Shown here in pieces: positions 25,218 to 36,040 of a DNA stretch of 64,000 nt. Positions within the stretch are counted from its first letter, which is position 1. Each line of letters starts with the position of its first letter. Source of the stretch: Paenibacillus massiliensis 2301065 = DSM 16942 (lineage in GTDB: Bacteria; Bacillota; Bacilli; Paenibacillales; Paenibacillaceae); contig NZ_KB898185.1 in the NCBI RefSeq assembly GCF_000377505.1, forward strand, positions 248,001 to 312,000. The letters run 5' to 3'. Made by a program: the position numbers and the translations under genes. Below the pieces are notes generated by a model, which had not been told where the DNA came from, made no database searches, and saw only the letters and a program-made list of their open reading frames with translations.

Positions 25218-25392
25218 CGCCTCAGGCCAACATCTCACTTGCTCTCTCCTTCAACGCTCTGCCAGGACACGCCACATTGCCTCTTCTAGTGGTGTTGTCC
25301 TGTGTCTGTTATAGCCCTGTCTCTACTCTAGTTCTTTCTCTACTATAGTCCCTTCTTCACTATAGTCCCTACTCTCCTATATCCCTTCCTAA

Positions 25393-26298
25393 TCAATGTT
25401 GCCCCGTGTCCATGCTCCCTATCTTCTGTTTCCTGTAAGCTAGCGGAGTCATGTTCATCGCTTTTCCGAATTGATAAATGAAGTAACTTGTGCTATTGAA
25501 GCCCACCTGATACGCCACATCCGTGACATTATTTTCAGGCCGCTGCAGCAGTAGCAGGCTTTGCTGAATCCGATAATCCATCACATAAGTCACAGGTGTC
25601 CGCTTCAGAAATCGCTTGAAATACCGGCAGCATTCCGCCCTGCTCAGCTGTCCCGCTCCTGCAATATCCTCCAAGCTAATTCCTTCCGCAAAATGTTGAT
25701 GGATATAGTCCAGCATGTCCTTCATTCTGCGATTCTTCAGCATTTCGCCTTCCTTATACTCCAAGGAAAACCCGTAACTCAGCAGGCCCTTCCATATATG
25801 TGCTAACTGAATCGTGATATCCAGCTCATAATAAGCAGGTCGCTGCTCAATCAGACGATCGATTTCCATAATGGCCTCTGCAATGCTATGAGCCCAATGC
25901 TCTTGAGTATGCAGCACAAGATAAGGTAAATTCGTCGCTTCTATATACGGGAATACATAAGTGCCGAACAGCTCCTGTGAGACCACAAAGCTCGGGGACA
26001 CATTCAGACAGATATAGACACATCCTGAGTCATGATAATCCGTTACCTGATGAAGTCGGCCACTATTGATGAATAATCCGTCCCCTTCATTCACGATCAC
26101 TTTGTCTTCTTGAATGTGGAACATGGCCTGTCCCTTAACGACCAGAACGAATTGAAACTCCTCATGCCAGTGCAACGGGATATGCCCATTTATATTGTGG
26201 CTGATCGTTGTGCGGTAGCATGCGATAGGCAATACAGTCGTACGATGCTTGGTCAGCTCTTTATGCTGTTGATCAATGGTAAAATCCTTAATTTGCAT
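25393..26298 (-). CDS. AraC-family regulator with cupin domain
   Basis: The 301-aa protein has an N-terminal cupin (INGHIPLHWHEEFQFVLVVK, then INEGDGLFINSGRLHQV) that may sense a small ligand. A C-terminal AraC double helix-turn-helix follows at about 195-295 (ISLEDIAGAGQLSRAECCRYF ... VTDVAYQVGFNSTSYFIYQFGKAM). It is divergent from the EamA transporter gene across a 118-base gap, so that gene is its likely target. Confidence 0.88.
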   Translation of the reverse strand: MQIKDFTIDQQHKELTKHRTTVLPIACYRTTISHNINGHIPLHWHEEFQFVLVVKGQAMFHIQEDKVIVNEGDGLFINSGRLHQVTDYHDSGCVYICLNVSPSFVVSQELFGTYVFPYIEATNLPYLVLHTQEHWAHSIAEAIMEIDRLIEQRPAYYELDITIQLAHIWKGLLSYGFSLEYKEGEMLKNRRMKDMLDYIHQHFAEGISLEDIAGAGQLSRAECCRYFKRFLKRTPVTYVMDYRIQQSLLLLQRPENNVTDVAYQVGFNSTSYFIYQFGKAMNMTPLAYRKQKIGSMDTGQH

Positions 26299-26416
26299 GC
26301 CAACACCTCAACATACTTATATTTTCAGTTCTGATTATAGTATATATTAATGCATTTATTCTTTATCATAGTCAAAGATAGATACTATTTTGATATTTCA
26401 TTGGAGCGATTAAATT

Positions 26417-27325
26417 ATGAGTAGAGGAAGAGGGATATTTTTCATCATTACTGGAGCTATCTTTTGGGGGATCGGTGGCACCGTTGCCAAAAAGCTATTT
26501 CAACAATATGGGATCGATATGGGCTGGCTCGTTACGATTCGCCTGCTGATTGCGGGCGGTCTGCTCCTTGGGGTCCACACTTGCAAAAGAGGGCTAGCTG
26601 CCACCTTTGAAATCTGGAGTCATCGCAAGCTATCCATCCAGCTTATTATATTCGGAGTAGTAGGCATGCTCGGAGTTCAATATACTTATATGGCTTCTAT
26701 CGACAGGGGAAATGCTGCAGTAGCGACATTGCTACAATATTTAGCTCCAGTCATGATTATTATCTATGTAGCCATCCGTAAGTACGCAATGCCGACAAGG
26801 AAGGACCTGTATACCGTAGTTCTTGCTTTGCTGGGCTGCTTTCTCTTACTGACAAATGGATCACTATCACAACTATCGGTACCGCCGGATGCAGTGATCT
26901 GGGGCGTACTATCCGGGGTTGCGCTCGCCTTCTATACTCTATATGCTGTTCGTTTTCTGGAGTCCTACGATTCGCTTGTCATTGTGGGCTGGGCGATGAT
27001 GATCGGAGGAGCAGCGTTAAGCATCATCCACCCGCCTTGGCACATGGGTGCTGCGAACTTGCCGTTGGAGGCCTATATTTATTTGATCTTTGTGATCCTG
27101 TTCGGTACGATGCTGGCTTTTTGGATGTATGTCGAAAGCTTGAATAGCTTATCCCCCAAGGAATCAAGTCTTCTGGGCAGTCTGGAGCCGCTTGCCGCCG
27201 TATTAACGACTGTGTTCTGGTTACACGATTCCTTCGGATGGGTACAATGGCTGGGGACCGTCTGTATCCTTGTTATGGTGCTTTTCTTGACAGTGAAGGG
27301 AGAAGCTACATTAGAGAAGGCTTGA
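26417..27325 (+). CDS. EamA-family (DMT) transporter
   Basis: The 302-aa protein has ten predicted membrane helices and two EamA repeats. The first opens [20 protein letters not shown]. The second ends with the [30 protein letters not shown] block, the E-P-x3-A-x2 motif typical of drug/metabolite exporters. Probably exports an amino acid or metabolite; the substrate is not readable. Preceded by GGAG and by an AraC regulator in the other direction. Confidence 0.9.
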   Translation: MSRGRGIFFIITGAIFWGIGGTVAKKLFQQYGIDMGWLVTIRLLIAGGLLLGVHTCKRGLAATFEIWSHRKLSIQLIIFGVVGMLGVQYTYMASIDRGNAAVATLLQYLAPVMIIIYVAIRKYAMPTRKDLYTVVLALLGCFLLLTNGSLSQLSVPPDAVIWGVLSGVALAFYTLYAVRFLESYDSLVIVGWAMMIGGAALSIIHPPWHMGAANLPLEAYIYLIFVILFGTMLAFWMYVESLNSLSPKESSLLGSLEPLAAVLTTVFWLHDSFGWVQWLGTVCILVMVLFLTVKGEATLEKA

Positions 27326-27441
27326 GCAACAAAGGTCTCGCTAGTGGAGTTATGGAGTTAGTGGAGTTAGTGGAGTTAGTTCAGATGGTTTCCTTCAAGG
27401 AAGGTACGGGCTCCAATATTCCTCCATAAAAGTATAAACAG

Positions 27442-27473
27442 AAAGAAGCCCCGACATTGCTGAGGCTTCTTTT
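27442..27473 (+). terminator. Terminator after EamA gene
   Basis: AGAAGCC (27444-27450) pairs with GGCTTCT (27464-27470), with CC/GA near the loop, followed by TTTT. It can also serve the converging sugar operon in part. A short GGAGTTAGT repeat lies just before it (27350-27380). Confidence 0.75.
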
Positions 27474-27535
27474 CGCTTCTATGTGCTCTGCTATTACCGA
27501 CTTGAGCCCTGTTATCTTCTCATCCGTGAGTCCCG

Positions 27536-29032
27536 CTACTTCTTCCCGAGCGCTTCATAGGAAGCCTTGTACTCGGCAGCCATGGCATCCCCGCCGCTGT
27601 CTCTCCAATGCTGGACCTGTGCTCTCCAGCCCGCCTCGTCGATATTCCCCATGATGAACTTCGTCTGGGCATCCGTAATCAGCTGCTCCAGCTCACCACC
27701 ACGCTCTACAAAAGTCTGCGATCGCAGTGTCAGAACAGGATTCGGCACGATATGCTGCTCATTTCCGTATACGATCTGCTTGTTCTTATTGAACAACTCA
27801 CCCTCCTTGGGCTTGCGCTCCATGTTGTAATGCTCCCCGCGTTGCGGGAATGTATCCCGATAAGGCTTCACCTCCTGAGCATCCTTATCCCGATCAATAA
27901 TGACTGTGTGCTCACCTTCCACCTGATAGTGGATGCCCTCCACTCCTTTATTAATCAGATTCACCATCTCTGGCTCGAATAATTGATTAATGAACGTTAG
28001 GATTCGCTCTAATTCTTCCTCGCTGGTTACTTTAGAGGTAGGGATCGCCAGAAAACCTGTATTGCCACTCTCACCGGGTACCCGAATGCCATCCGGTCCC
28101 TGAAGCGGGGCCACATCCATGACTGCACCAGGGACTACCTTATCCAGCTTCGTCTGCACAGACTGAGCGTTGCCGCCAGATATGCGCAGGTTGGCTCTGC
28201 CCGATTCATAAGCCTTGTTCAGTTCAGAGGAATCTACGACGGCAAAATCCTGATTAATCAGTCGTTCCTCGTATAGCCTTCTAAGCAGCTTCATTACCTC
28301 GAAGAAGGTCTCATGCTCGAATTCGGGATAAAAGTTACCATCGCCATCCATGCCCCACTTGTTCGGCGCTCCTTGAGAGACAGCCAGCCGGGTGATCGTG
28401 GAGGCCGTGCCCTGATTGTAACCTTTATCAAGCATCATGCCATAGGTATCGCGCTTGCCATTACCGTCGGGATCACCCTCGGTGCTGAATTTGATAATCT
28501 CATACCAATCCTCCAGCGTCACCGGTGCCTCAAAGCCGCCCTGATCCAGCCAGTCTTTGCGATAGCTTACAATCGCGCGCCCCATATCGCGGAAGAGAGG
28601 TACTCCGTACACACGTCCATCGACGCTAATGTTATCGTAGTAGGCTTGCGGCTGCGCAGCCAAATGCTCGTATTTGGGCAAATGGTCCGTAATATCCCAG
28701 AACAATCCTGCCTCCAGCGAGTTGATCGTCGTTGGGGTGTAATTCAGCTTGATCAGCTTGGGAAGCTCATTGGAGGCGACCATAACGTTAACCTTCTCAT
28801 CGTAGGCCGAGTGCGGAATCCATTGAATGCGCAGATCGGTCTGTGTGAATTCCCGCAGCTTTTCCTCTAATCGATTGGTGGGGTTCGGAATCTCACCGAC
28901 CTGATTCACCACCAGGGTCAGTGGATAGGGCCCGTCGCCAAGCTCTGCTCCCTGATCTCCCGCCCCACATGCACTCAGTATACTTACCGCCAGTAGCGCG
29001 GATACAACCTTGCCAGCCCATCTTTTGTTCAT
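27536..29032 (-). CDS. Sugar ABC transporter substrate-binding lipoprotein
   Basis: The 498-aa protein starts with a lipoprotein signal (VVSALLAVSILSAC, lipobox LSAC). Blocks such as LDQGGFEAPVTLEDWYEIIK and GDPDGNGKRDTYGMMLDKGY are typical of the large LipO-like binding proteins (about 500-560 aa) that pair with LplB/LplC permeases in Paenibacillus. It is last in the operon behind both permease genes. No ATPase gene is present; such systems commonly share MsmX. The ligand is probably an oligosaccharide. Confidence 0.9.
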   Translation of the reverse strand: MNKRWAGKVVSALLAVSILSACGAGDQGAELGDGPYPLTLVVNQVGEIPNPTNRLEEKLREFTQTDLRIQWIPHSAYDEKVNVMVASNELPKLIKLNYTPTTINSLEAGLFWDITDHLPKYEHLAAQPQAYYDNISVDGRVYGVPLFRDMGRAIVSYRKDWLDQGGFEAPVTLEDWYEIIKFSTEGDPDGNGKRDTYGMMLDKGYNQGTASTITRLAVSQGAPNKWGMDGDGNFYPEFEHETFFEVMKLLRRLYEERLINQDFAVVDSSELNKAYESGRANLRISGGNAQSVQTKLDKVVPGAVMDVAPLQGPDGIRVPGESGNTGFLAIPTSKVTSEEELERILTFINQLFEPEMVNLINKGVEGIHYQVEGEHTVIIDRDKDAQEVKPYRDTFPQRGEHYNMERKPKEGELFNKNKQIVYGNEQHIVPNPVLTLRSQTFVERGGELEQLITDAQTKFIMGNIDEAGWRAQVQHWRDSGGDAMAAEYKASYEALGKK

Positions 29033-29076
29033 TACCAGCCCTCCGTAGCAGTTGGATTGGATGATTCAGATTTTTA

Positions 29077-29961
29077 CTAGCCTTTGACCGAGCCCAGCAT
29101 CACTCCCTTGGCAAAATGCTTCTGGAGGAAGGGGTACACGAGCAGGATCGGGAAGGTGGCAAATACGATTACCGCCATCCGAACCGTCAGCGGCTGCACA
29201 TCGGTCTGATCGAAGTTCGCGTCACCTACGCGGCTTTGTGCCAAGATAACAATCTCCCGCAGCAGTACCTGAATAGGCCATTTCCGGTTATCGTTGATGT
29301 AGAGAATCGCACTGAAGAACTGGTTCCAGTGGGCCACCGCGTAGAACAGACCAAATGTCGCCATAGCAGGCAGTGACAGGGGAATGACAATCTTAATTAG
29401 CACCTGAAGCTCATTGCAGCCGTCGATCTTGGCCGAGTCCTCCAGACCATCCGGGATCTGCTGGAAGAAATTCTTAAGCACGATCAGATTGAAGGCACTT
29501 ATAGCACTCGGAATCATGAGAGACCATAGCGTATTCGTCAACTGCAGCCCGCTGACCACGAAATACGTAGGAATCATGCCCCCGCTGAACAGCATGGTGA
29601 ACAGCACGCCCAGCAGAATCATATTTCGTCCCCGCAGATTCGGCTTGGACAGCGGGTACGCCATCAGGGAGGTAAATACGAGATTGATCAAGGTGCCCAC
29701 AACGGTAATATAGACGGAGACCATCATACTGCGCGGAAGCGTATCCGATGAGAAGATATACTGGTAGGAGACTGTGGACCACTCCTTGGGCCACAAGATC
29801 AAGCCTCCTCTGGCTACCTCAGCCGGGCTTGCGAAGGATACTGCCAGTACATAGACAAATGGCAGCACACACACAATAGCGGTGAGCGCAAGCAGCGTAT
29901 AATTCACTACATCAAATAGTCGATTCCGCCACGACTTGTCTTGGATCATGGCTCTCAACAC
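29077..29961 (-). CDS. Sugar ABC transporter permease, LplC/MalG-like
   Basis: The 294-aa protein has six membrane helices. The EAA loop LEDSAKIDGCNELQVLIKIVIPLSLPA contains the conserved D-G that contacts the ATPase. It ends with the common FAKGVMLGSVKG tail. The N-terminal VVNYTLLALTAIVCVLPFVY is the first helix. It partners with the permease encoded 50 bases upstream to form the CUT1 channel. Confidence 0.93.
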   Translation of the reverse strand: MLRAMIQDKSWRNRLFDVVNYTLLALTAIVCVLPFVYVLAVSFASPAEVARGGLILWPKEWSTVSYQYIFSSDTLPRSMMVSVYITVVGTLINLVFTSLMAYPLSKPNLRGRNMILLGVLFTMLFSGGMIPTYFVVSGLQLTNTLWSLMIPSAISAFNLIVLKNFFQQIPDGLEDSAKIDGCNELQVLIKIVIPLSLPAMATFGLFYAVAHWNQFFSAILYINDNRKWPIQVLLREIVILAQSRVGDANFDQTDVQPLTVRMAVIVFATFPILLVYPFLQKHFAKGVMLGSVKG

Positions 29962-30011
29962 TCCTTTGGAAGGAAGCTTGGAATGGATGTCACTGATTAC
30001 ACTGAGTACAC

Positions 30012-30983
30012 TTAATACACGCCCTCCTCACCGAACCTCTTGGCAAGCCAGTTAGCCCCCAGTACCAGAATGAGCCCAACCAGCGATTTGAATAGACCGA
30101 CAGCAGCACTGTAGCTGTACTGTGCCTGAGTCATCCCCTTGGTGTAGACATACGTATCGAATACATCCCCGACCTCCCGGTTGGTAGGGGCAATCATCAG
30201 GAAGATCTGCTCGAAGCCCGTATCCAGAAAGTTCCCCAGTCGCAGAATCAGCAAAATCACGATCGTGCTGCGAATGGCAGGCAATGTAATATGCCAGAGC
30301 TGGCGCCATCTGCTGGCCCCATCAATGCGAGCTGCTTCATATTGCTGCAGATCGACTCCTGCAAGTGCAGCCAGGAAGATTACCGTCCCCCAGCCTACTT
30401 CCTTCCAGATCGACTGCGAAATAATCATCGTTCGGAACCAATCTGCCTCCAGCAGGAAGGCGATCTTGTCGCCCGTAAGGCGATAGATCAGCTCATTCAG
30501 AATCCCGTTCTCGGTCGTGAACAGAATATAGAAGATCCCGACCACCACCACCCAAGACACGAAATGCGGAATGTAAATAAAGGTCTGCACAAAACGCTTG
30601 AAACGATGATGCCGCACCTCATTGAGCATGAGAGAAAGGATGATCGGCAGCGGGAAAAAGAAAATTAGATTGTACAGTGCCAAAATGAACGTATTGCGGA
30701 ACAGCATCCAGAATTGCGGCTCACTGAAAAAGCGTTCGAAATGCTTGAACCCCACCCACGGGCTACCAAAGAAGCCCAAATGCGGCCTGTAGTCCTGAAA
30801 AGCCATCGAGATGCCGTACATGGGTACATATTTGAAAATAACAAAATACAGCACGCCTGGGAGCAGCATCAGATACATCCATTTATCCCGGACCAGATCC
30901 TTGATCAGCTGCTGCCGCTTCTGTCTGCGAAGATCACGTCGAAGTGATGGTCTACTGCCGTTCAGCGCTTCATTCGCATTCAT
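30012..30983 (-). CDS. Sugar ABC transporter permease, LplB-like
   Basis: The 323-aa protein has six membrane helices. It opens LMLLPGVLYFVIFKYVPMYGI and has an EAA loop YEAARIDGASRWRQLWHITL. The C-terminal segment FDTYVYTKGMTQAQYSYSAA is a marker of LplB-type permeases. First structural gene of the importer, 230 bases after the regulator gene, with a cre site in between. Confidence 0.93.
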   Translation of the reverse strand: MNANEALNGSRPSLRRDLRRQKRQQLIKDLVRDKWMYLMLLPGVLYFVIFKYVPMYGISMAFQDYRPHLGFFGSPWVGFKHFERFFSEPQFWMLFRNTFILALYNLIFFFPLPIILSLMLNEVRHHRFKRFVQTFIYIPHFVSWVVVVGIFYILFTTENGILNELIYRLTGDKIAFLLEADWFRTMIISQSIWKEVGWGTVIFLAALAGVDLQQYEAARIDGASRWRQLWHITLPAIRSTIVILLILRLGNFLDTGFEQIFLMIAPTNREVGDVFDTYVYTKGMTQAQYSYSAAVGLFKSLVGLILVLGANWLAKRFGEEGVY

Positions 30984-31019
30984 TTCATTGACTCCCCCTC
31001 CTGCTTCGCCGAGGTTATT

Positions 31020-31033
31020 TGTAAGCGATTACA
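31020..31033 (-). promoter_or_regulatory. cre site (CcpA) upstream of the sugar importer
   Basis: TGTAAGCGATTACA (minus strand TGTAATCGCTTACA) fits the catabolite-responsive element consensus TGWAANCGNTNWCA at every position and is nearly palindromic. It lies 37 bases upstream of the LplB-like gene, placing the importer under carbon catabolite control. The rest of the 30984-31212 gap shows no gene. Confidence 0.88.
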
Positions 31034-31212
31034 GATTCAATTATTTCTTGTTCCCCCTATGTACGTCTATACGCCGTTCATGACTTCATGAGAAGACCCA
31101 TGGCAGTAGCACTCTCTGGCATGCATTGTGCCGGAAATGACCTAGGAGTGTGCCTATCTAAACTTTCAGCATGCTAGGGTCATGCAGAATAATCGCTAGC
31201 TCTCCTAGCTCC

Positions 31213-33642
31213 CTAGCTTCCTTTATCCCGGTATTGTCCTGGCGTCATGCCGAAGGCCTTGCGGAAGGCTCGAATGAAGGCGCTAATATTCGTATACATG
31301 ACCTTGTTGCCGATCTCGGCAATTTTCATATCCGTCGTATCCAGCATCACCTTGGCCTGATTCATTCGATACGCGAGCAGATATTCACTGAAGGTACTGC
31401 CGACCTCCCTCTTGAACACTCGGCTCAGATAGACCGGATGAAAGCTCATGACCGTAGCACAATAGTCCAGCGAAATATCCTGATCGAATTGCTCATGAAT
31501 GATGCTGACCATCTTGTGCGCGATATTGACGAATTGTCCCTCTGTCCTTTCAGATAGCACCGTGCGTATCGGCTCAAACAGCTTCGTATGGAACCAGTGG
31601 ACGATCTCCTCCTTGGTCTGAAGACGAAATAGCTGCTTCAAGGTGCGCTCACTTTCCAGCACGGTAAGTATGGATATCCCCTGCTCCTGCACCATCTTCA
31701 GAATCTTGGAGGCCAGTTGCAGCAGCAGCAAATGACGCTGACGAAGCAGCTCACCCTTGCCCAGAATCTCTCCCAGATATTGCTCGAATACCTCCTGAGC
31801 CGGCTCTAATCTTTGTTCCCGCAGAAAGCCGATCAAGCGATCCTCCAGGGCTCGAAGATGGGTGTAAATCGCTGTTTGGCTCTCTCCGTTCTTCTCTACA
31901 TCCTCGAAATGAACGACGATGTCGGCGCCGAGACGAAAGCGAAGGGATAAAGCAGAGGTACTCTCCTCGTAGGCTCTTACGGTATCAGAGAGTTTGCTGA
32001 AAGACGAGCTGATGCCTATGCTAACCTGCAGGCCAAGATAATGCTTCACCTGCTCCCTGATCCGTTCAGCGCTGTGTAGGAACTGCTCCCGGCAGACGGC
32101 TACATCGTCGGAATCGGACGTGAGCAAAGTCACCTGAGACTGGTATACACTGATGGGCGTGAATCTTTCTCGTTCTGGTAGCAGCTCCGCAACGATATTG
32201 CTGATCGCAAACAGCAGCAACTCTCGATCCTCCTCCTGGAAGCGCGTCTTCTGCAGGTTATCAATCTCCAAGGCAAGGACACCAAGACGCCTCCAGTCTG
32301 AGGGAAAGCCGTATCGCTCTGCCTGTCCTTGCTCCTGCTCCCCAGACATTTGACCCGTGAATAGCTTAAGCACATAGAACTCTCGTAAATAATTCACCTG
32401 CGCTCGCATCTGCTGGTCCAGCTCTTCATTGGTTCGCGCCAGGAAATGCAGGCTGCTATGAATAAAATCAAGCTCGTCCATTCTTCTCTTTCCGTGCTCA
32501 TCACGGGAGCGTCGATCCAGGCTCATGGCTGCATGGAACAGCCTGTGGATCGGACGATACATCTTCCGGCTTCCTAGCAATGCAAAAGCCAGCACAGTGA
32601 TGAGCAGCAGTAAGCACGTAGTTACTGTCAACACAGCCATCTTGCGCGTCTCCTCAGTCACTTGCTTCGGTGAGACGAGAGACACATAGGACCAGCCATT
32701 ATATTCGGAGCTGTTATATATAACACGGACCTCATCCCCATGGATATTCGCCAGGAATGTGCCATGAAGAGCAGCCGTACGTGCCTGCTCAGCGGCAATT
32801 CTGCGGTTAATGCCACCGTACTCCTCCGCGTCAGCGTCAGTTGACAGCAGGTCTTCACCTTGACGATTGATAATGAACTGGCGTGTAAGCGGATGGTTCG
32901 GAATTAGCATGCTACGCAGCTCGTCCTTATTGATCTCCAGGATGAGCATTCCTGTAGGACTCGTGTGCCGCTTTGGCTGGAGCGGGATCTTATGAATGAG
33001 CTGCAGCGTATCCGATGGGGCGGAGGCCGTAACTGTGATTTCATCGGGATCTGCGGGCTCGGTCATGGGTTCGTTACGAGATGTGACTCCGCTACTTGAG
33101 ATGCCTTGGGTAACTGTGTTGTTTGGGGCATCTATGGGATTTGTAATACCCGGAGTATTGGTGAAGTTTGGCCTTGATTCATTGGGCTCTGTATTCCACA
33201 AGATATTGTCCTTTCTGCTCAGTATGTCACCCCAGCGCTGTTCCGCTTCTCCAGGCTCCAGCTGCTTCAGCCCATAGAGATCCACCTTCCACCCGTGTTC
33301 AAGATTGATTAGTTGGACCTGATTCAGTACAGCCTGGCTTTGTAAATTGAACATCTCCAGCATGAGCTTCCTCACCTCAACGAAATCCTTGCTTGTGAGA
33401 TGCTGCTTCATGACCGTATTGAATTGCGTGGATTTCTCGAATTGCAGGGCTGCATTCTCCATGGATCTAAGCAGTTGCTCCACTCGCATCTGCGTCTGGT
33501 TCAGCAGATGGACGTTGCTTTGATTCACCTTCTCTTCCATATCACGCGCAGCAGCATAATATAAAAAAATCCCGATCACAATCGTCGGGACAGCGCCTAA
33601 CAGCAAGCTGAAGGTGGCGATCTTCAACATATATTTGTTCAT
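31213..33642 (-). CDS. YesS-type membrane-bound AraC regulator
   Basis: The 809-aa protein has a first membrane helix at about 5-27 (IATFSLLLGAVPTIVIGIFL), a large external sensor domain and a second helix at about 345-365 (TVTTCLLLLITVLAFALLG). A cytoplasmic linker follows, then a C-terminal AraC helix-turn-helix (ISLDYCATVMSFHPVYLSRVFKR ... FIRAFRKAFGMTPGQYR). Such proteins sense sugars outside and activate the adjacent ABC genes. Within the external domain lies a low-complexity insert rich in Asn, Thr, Pro and Ser (about residues 165-220), unusual for the family. The start at 33642 has AAGGAG nine bases upstream. Confidence 0.9.
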   Translation of the reverse strand: MNKYMLKIATFSLLLGAVPTIVIGIFLYYAAARDMEEKVNQSNVHLLNQTQMRVEQLLRSMENAALQFEKSTQFNTVMKQHLTSKDFVEVRKLMLEMFNLQSQAVLNQVQLINLEHGWKVDLYGLKQLEPGEAEQRWGDILSRKDNILWNTEPNESRPNFTNTPGITNPIDAPNNTVTQGISSSGVTSRNEPMTEPADPDEITVTASAPSDTLQLIHKIPLQPKRHTSPTGMLILEINKDELRSMLIPNHPLTRQFIINRQGEDLLSTDADAEEYGGINRRIAAEQARTAALHGTFLANIHGDEVRVIYNSSEYNGWSYVSLVSPKQVTEETRKMAVLTVTTCLLLLITVLAFALLGSRKMYRPIHRLFHAAMSLDRRSRDEHGKRRMDELDFIHSSLHFLARTNEELDQQMRAQVNYLREFYVLKLFTGQMSGEQEQGQAERYGFPSDWRRLGVLALEIDNLQKTRFQEEDRELLLFAISNIVAELLPERERFTPISVYQSQVTLLTSDSDDVAVCREQFLHSAERIREQVKHYLGLQVSIGISSSFSKLSDTVRAYEESTSALSLRFRLGADIVVHFEDVEKNGESQTAIYTHLRALEDRLIGFLREQRLEPAQEVFEQYLGEILGKGELLRQRHLLLLQLASKILKMVQEQGISILTVLESERTLKQLFRLQTKEEIVHWFHTKLFEPIRTVLSERTEGQFVNIAHKMVSIIHEQFDQDISLDYCATVMSFHPVYLSRVFKREVGSTFSEYLLAYRMNQAKVMLDTTDMKIAEIGNKVMYTNISAFIRAFRKAFGMTPGQYRDKGS

Positions 33643-33911
33643 ATTCTCTCGCTCCTTCGGTGATGAGCCTTGGCTTCCATACCGTGAGCCTGTGCTTGAA
33701 CATGCAAGGCCCATCCACGCTCCGCGACAGGGAGCATGAACAGGCCTGCTGGTCATGGGCTACAATTCCATATCTATGACATGTAACTTGGAAATAGAAC
33801 CCACTGAATATAAAGAAAGGACAAAAGATGATCAGCATGACCATCCTGCCCTTTCCCTTCATTATAGAGCTGTGGTCAACACGTGATAAGTGAACGGTTC
33901 ACGCTAAGTTG

Positions 33912-34781
<870 letters not shown>

Positions 34782-34880
34782 TCAAATGTATAATGATAAA
34801 CGGCCATCATTCACTAGAACCGGACATCACAGCAGGTGATTTACGCTTCCAGCCGTTTTGCATTACACTAAGCTTATTAC

Positions 34881-34904
34881 CTTCGTGTTACACTAAGTCA
34901 ATCG
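34881..34904 (-). promoter_or_regulatory. MerR-type operator/promoter of the aldo/keto reductase gene
   Basis: CTTCGTGTTACACTAAG (34881-34897) is a 17-bp dyad: CTT-n-GTGT-n-ACAC-n-AAG. On the minus strand a TTGACT (34904-34899) abuts it, and a TAAGCT lies 19 bases after that hexamer. A long 19-base spacer holding the dyad is the classic arrangement for activation by MerR proteins, and the dyad resembles AdhR-type sites. Confidence 0.75.
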
Positions 34905-34929
34905 AATATTTTATTAAGGAGGATTACAT

Positions 34930-35379
34930 ATGCATACCGTCAAAGAAGCGGCACGGATTACGGGGCTCACCGAGCATGCTGTACGTTTTTACACAGATAA
35001 AGGGCTGGTGCCAAGCTTACAGCGCGATGAGAATAATATCCGCCTGTTCGATGGAGAGTCCATCAACTGGTTGTATGGTGTCAAATGCCTCAAGCAATCC
35101 GGAATGCCGATCGAGGTCATCAAGTTGTACGTTGATCTCTGTATTGAAGGGGATGCCACGATTGCGCAGCGCTTCGAAATCATGATGGAACAAAGAGAAT
35201 CGGCACTCCTTCAGCTCGAAGAAGCCAAGCAGCGCGTAGCCCACTTGGAAGAGAAGACCGCCCTGTACCAGGCCATCCTGGAGAATCGGGCCCCGGACGT
35301 AACCAATCCCGCCACTTGGGACAAAATTCGGCATATGCATTGTGACGTATTCTATTCGCCCACTGTTGGGAAGGCGTAG
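34930..35379 (+). CDS. MerR-family regulator (AdhR-like)
   Basis: The 149-aa protein has the MerR N-terminal winged helix (HTVKEAARITGLTEHAVRFY, then FDGESINWLYGVKCLKQSGM), a coiled-coil dimerisation helix at about 85-120 and a short C-terminal tail. No conserved metal-binding cysteine pair is seen in the tail, so an aldehyde or redox signal is more likely than a metal. GGAGG precedes the ATG. Divergent from the aldo/keto reductase gene. Confidence 0.9.
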   Translation: MHTVKEAARITGLTEHAVRFYTDKGLVPSLQRDENNIRLFDGESINWLYGVKCLKQSGMPIEVIKLYVDLCIEGDATIAQRFEIMMEQRESALLQLEEAKQRVAHLEEKTALYQAILENRAPDVTNPATWDKIRHMHCDVFYSPTVGKA

Positions 35380-35473
35380 AGAAAGTATTCATAACTGTAT
35401 CCGCCATTTTGAGCAGTAAAGAATGAAGTCTATATCCTTCTGTATTGCGCTAATATAGCACGCTGGTTCAATG

Positions 35474-35527
35474 AAAATAGCGACCGTTCGGGACTTTGTT
35501 CTCTCGTCCCTGACTGTCGCTATTTCA
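35474..35527. terminator. Long bidirectional terminator hairpin
   Basis: AAATAGCGACCGTTCGGGAC pairs with GTCCCTGACTGTCGCTATTT with a few mismatches, about 95 bases after the MerR gene. It separates that gene from the convergent 126-aa gene. Confidence 0.75.
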
Positions 35528-35594
35528 TGTCTTTATTCTGTCCACTAATGAATCTGCCAGTACTTGCCGTGTAAGGCAGGAGTGTACAGAGGAC

Positions 35595-35975
35595 TCAAGT
35601 CTCTTGAGGTGGGAACTGGCCTTCGTCATAGGACAGCTTCAGTATTTGTAGAGCCCATGATGAGGCCTCCCCGAGCAGAAGGCTCATCGCGATGAGTTCC
35701 AGATCATCGGAAATATATGCCGAGACGTCTGGACTGGACATGACCCGGTAAGACTGCTTGAAGGCTTGCTCGCGTAGAGAATGAATAGCAGCCAACTCCT
35801 GCTCGGACAGCTGTTCACGAGACTTCTCCAGGCGCTCGAACTCCGCTACCCAGTGCTGGTCGAATTCTGGCTCCTCCCGCCGTTCCAGCGCCTCTTCCTC
35901 GTTCAGCTCTCGCAGGAACTCATAATATTCAGGGGTTATGGCGCGATTATGCCATTGTCGAAATAATTCATTCAT
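35595..35975 (-). CDS. Hypothetical protein, 126 aa
   Basis: Acidic, helical, with a glutamate-rich first half (EEEALERREEPEFD) and a more hydrophobic end (LELIAMSLLLGEASSWALQI). No domain recognised. It follows the histidine-kinase gene on the same strand at 65 bases, so it may be transcribed with it or alone. Confidence 0.6.
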   Translation of the reverse strand: MNELFRQWHNRAITPEYYEFLRELNEEEALERREEPEFDQHWVAEFERLEKSREQLSEQELAAIHSLREQAFKQSYRVMSSPDVSAYISDDLELIAMSLLLGEASSWALQILKLSYDEGQFPPQET

Positions 35976-36040
35976 CGTCTATCCTTCCTCTCCATATCCA
36001 CCGGCATCTTTGATTATGTTAGGTCGTTATAGCAGCATAT

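Noticed and set aside
25310..25385. Short CTATAGTCCCT repeats after the 135-aa membrane protein gene
   Set aside because: Three loose copies of a pyrimidine-rich string; no dyad, gene or known element.
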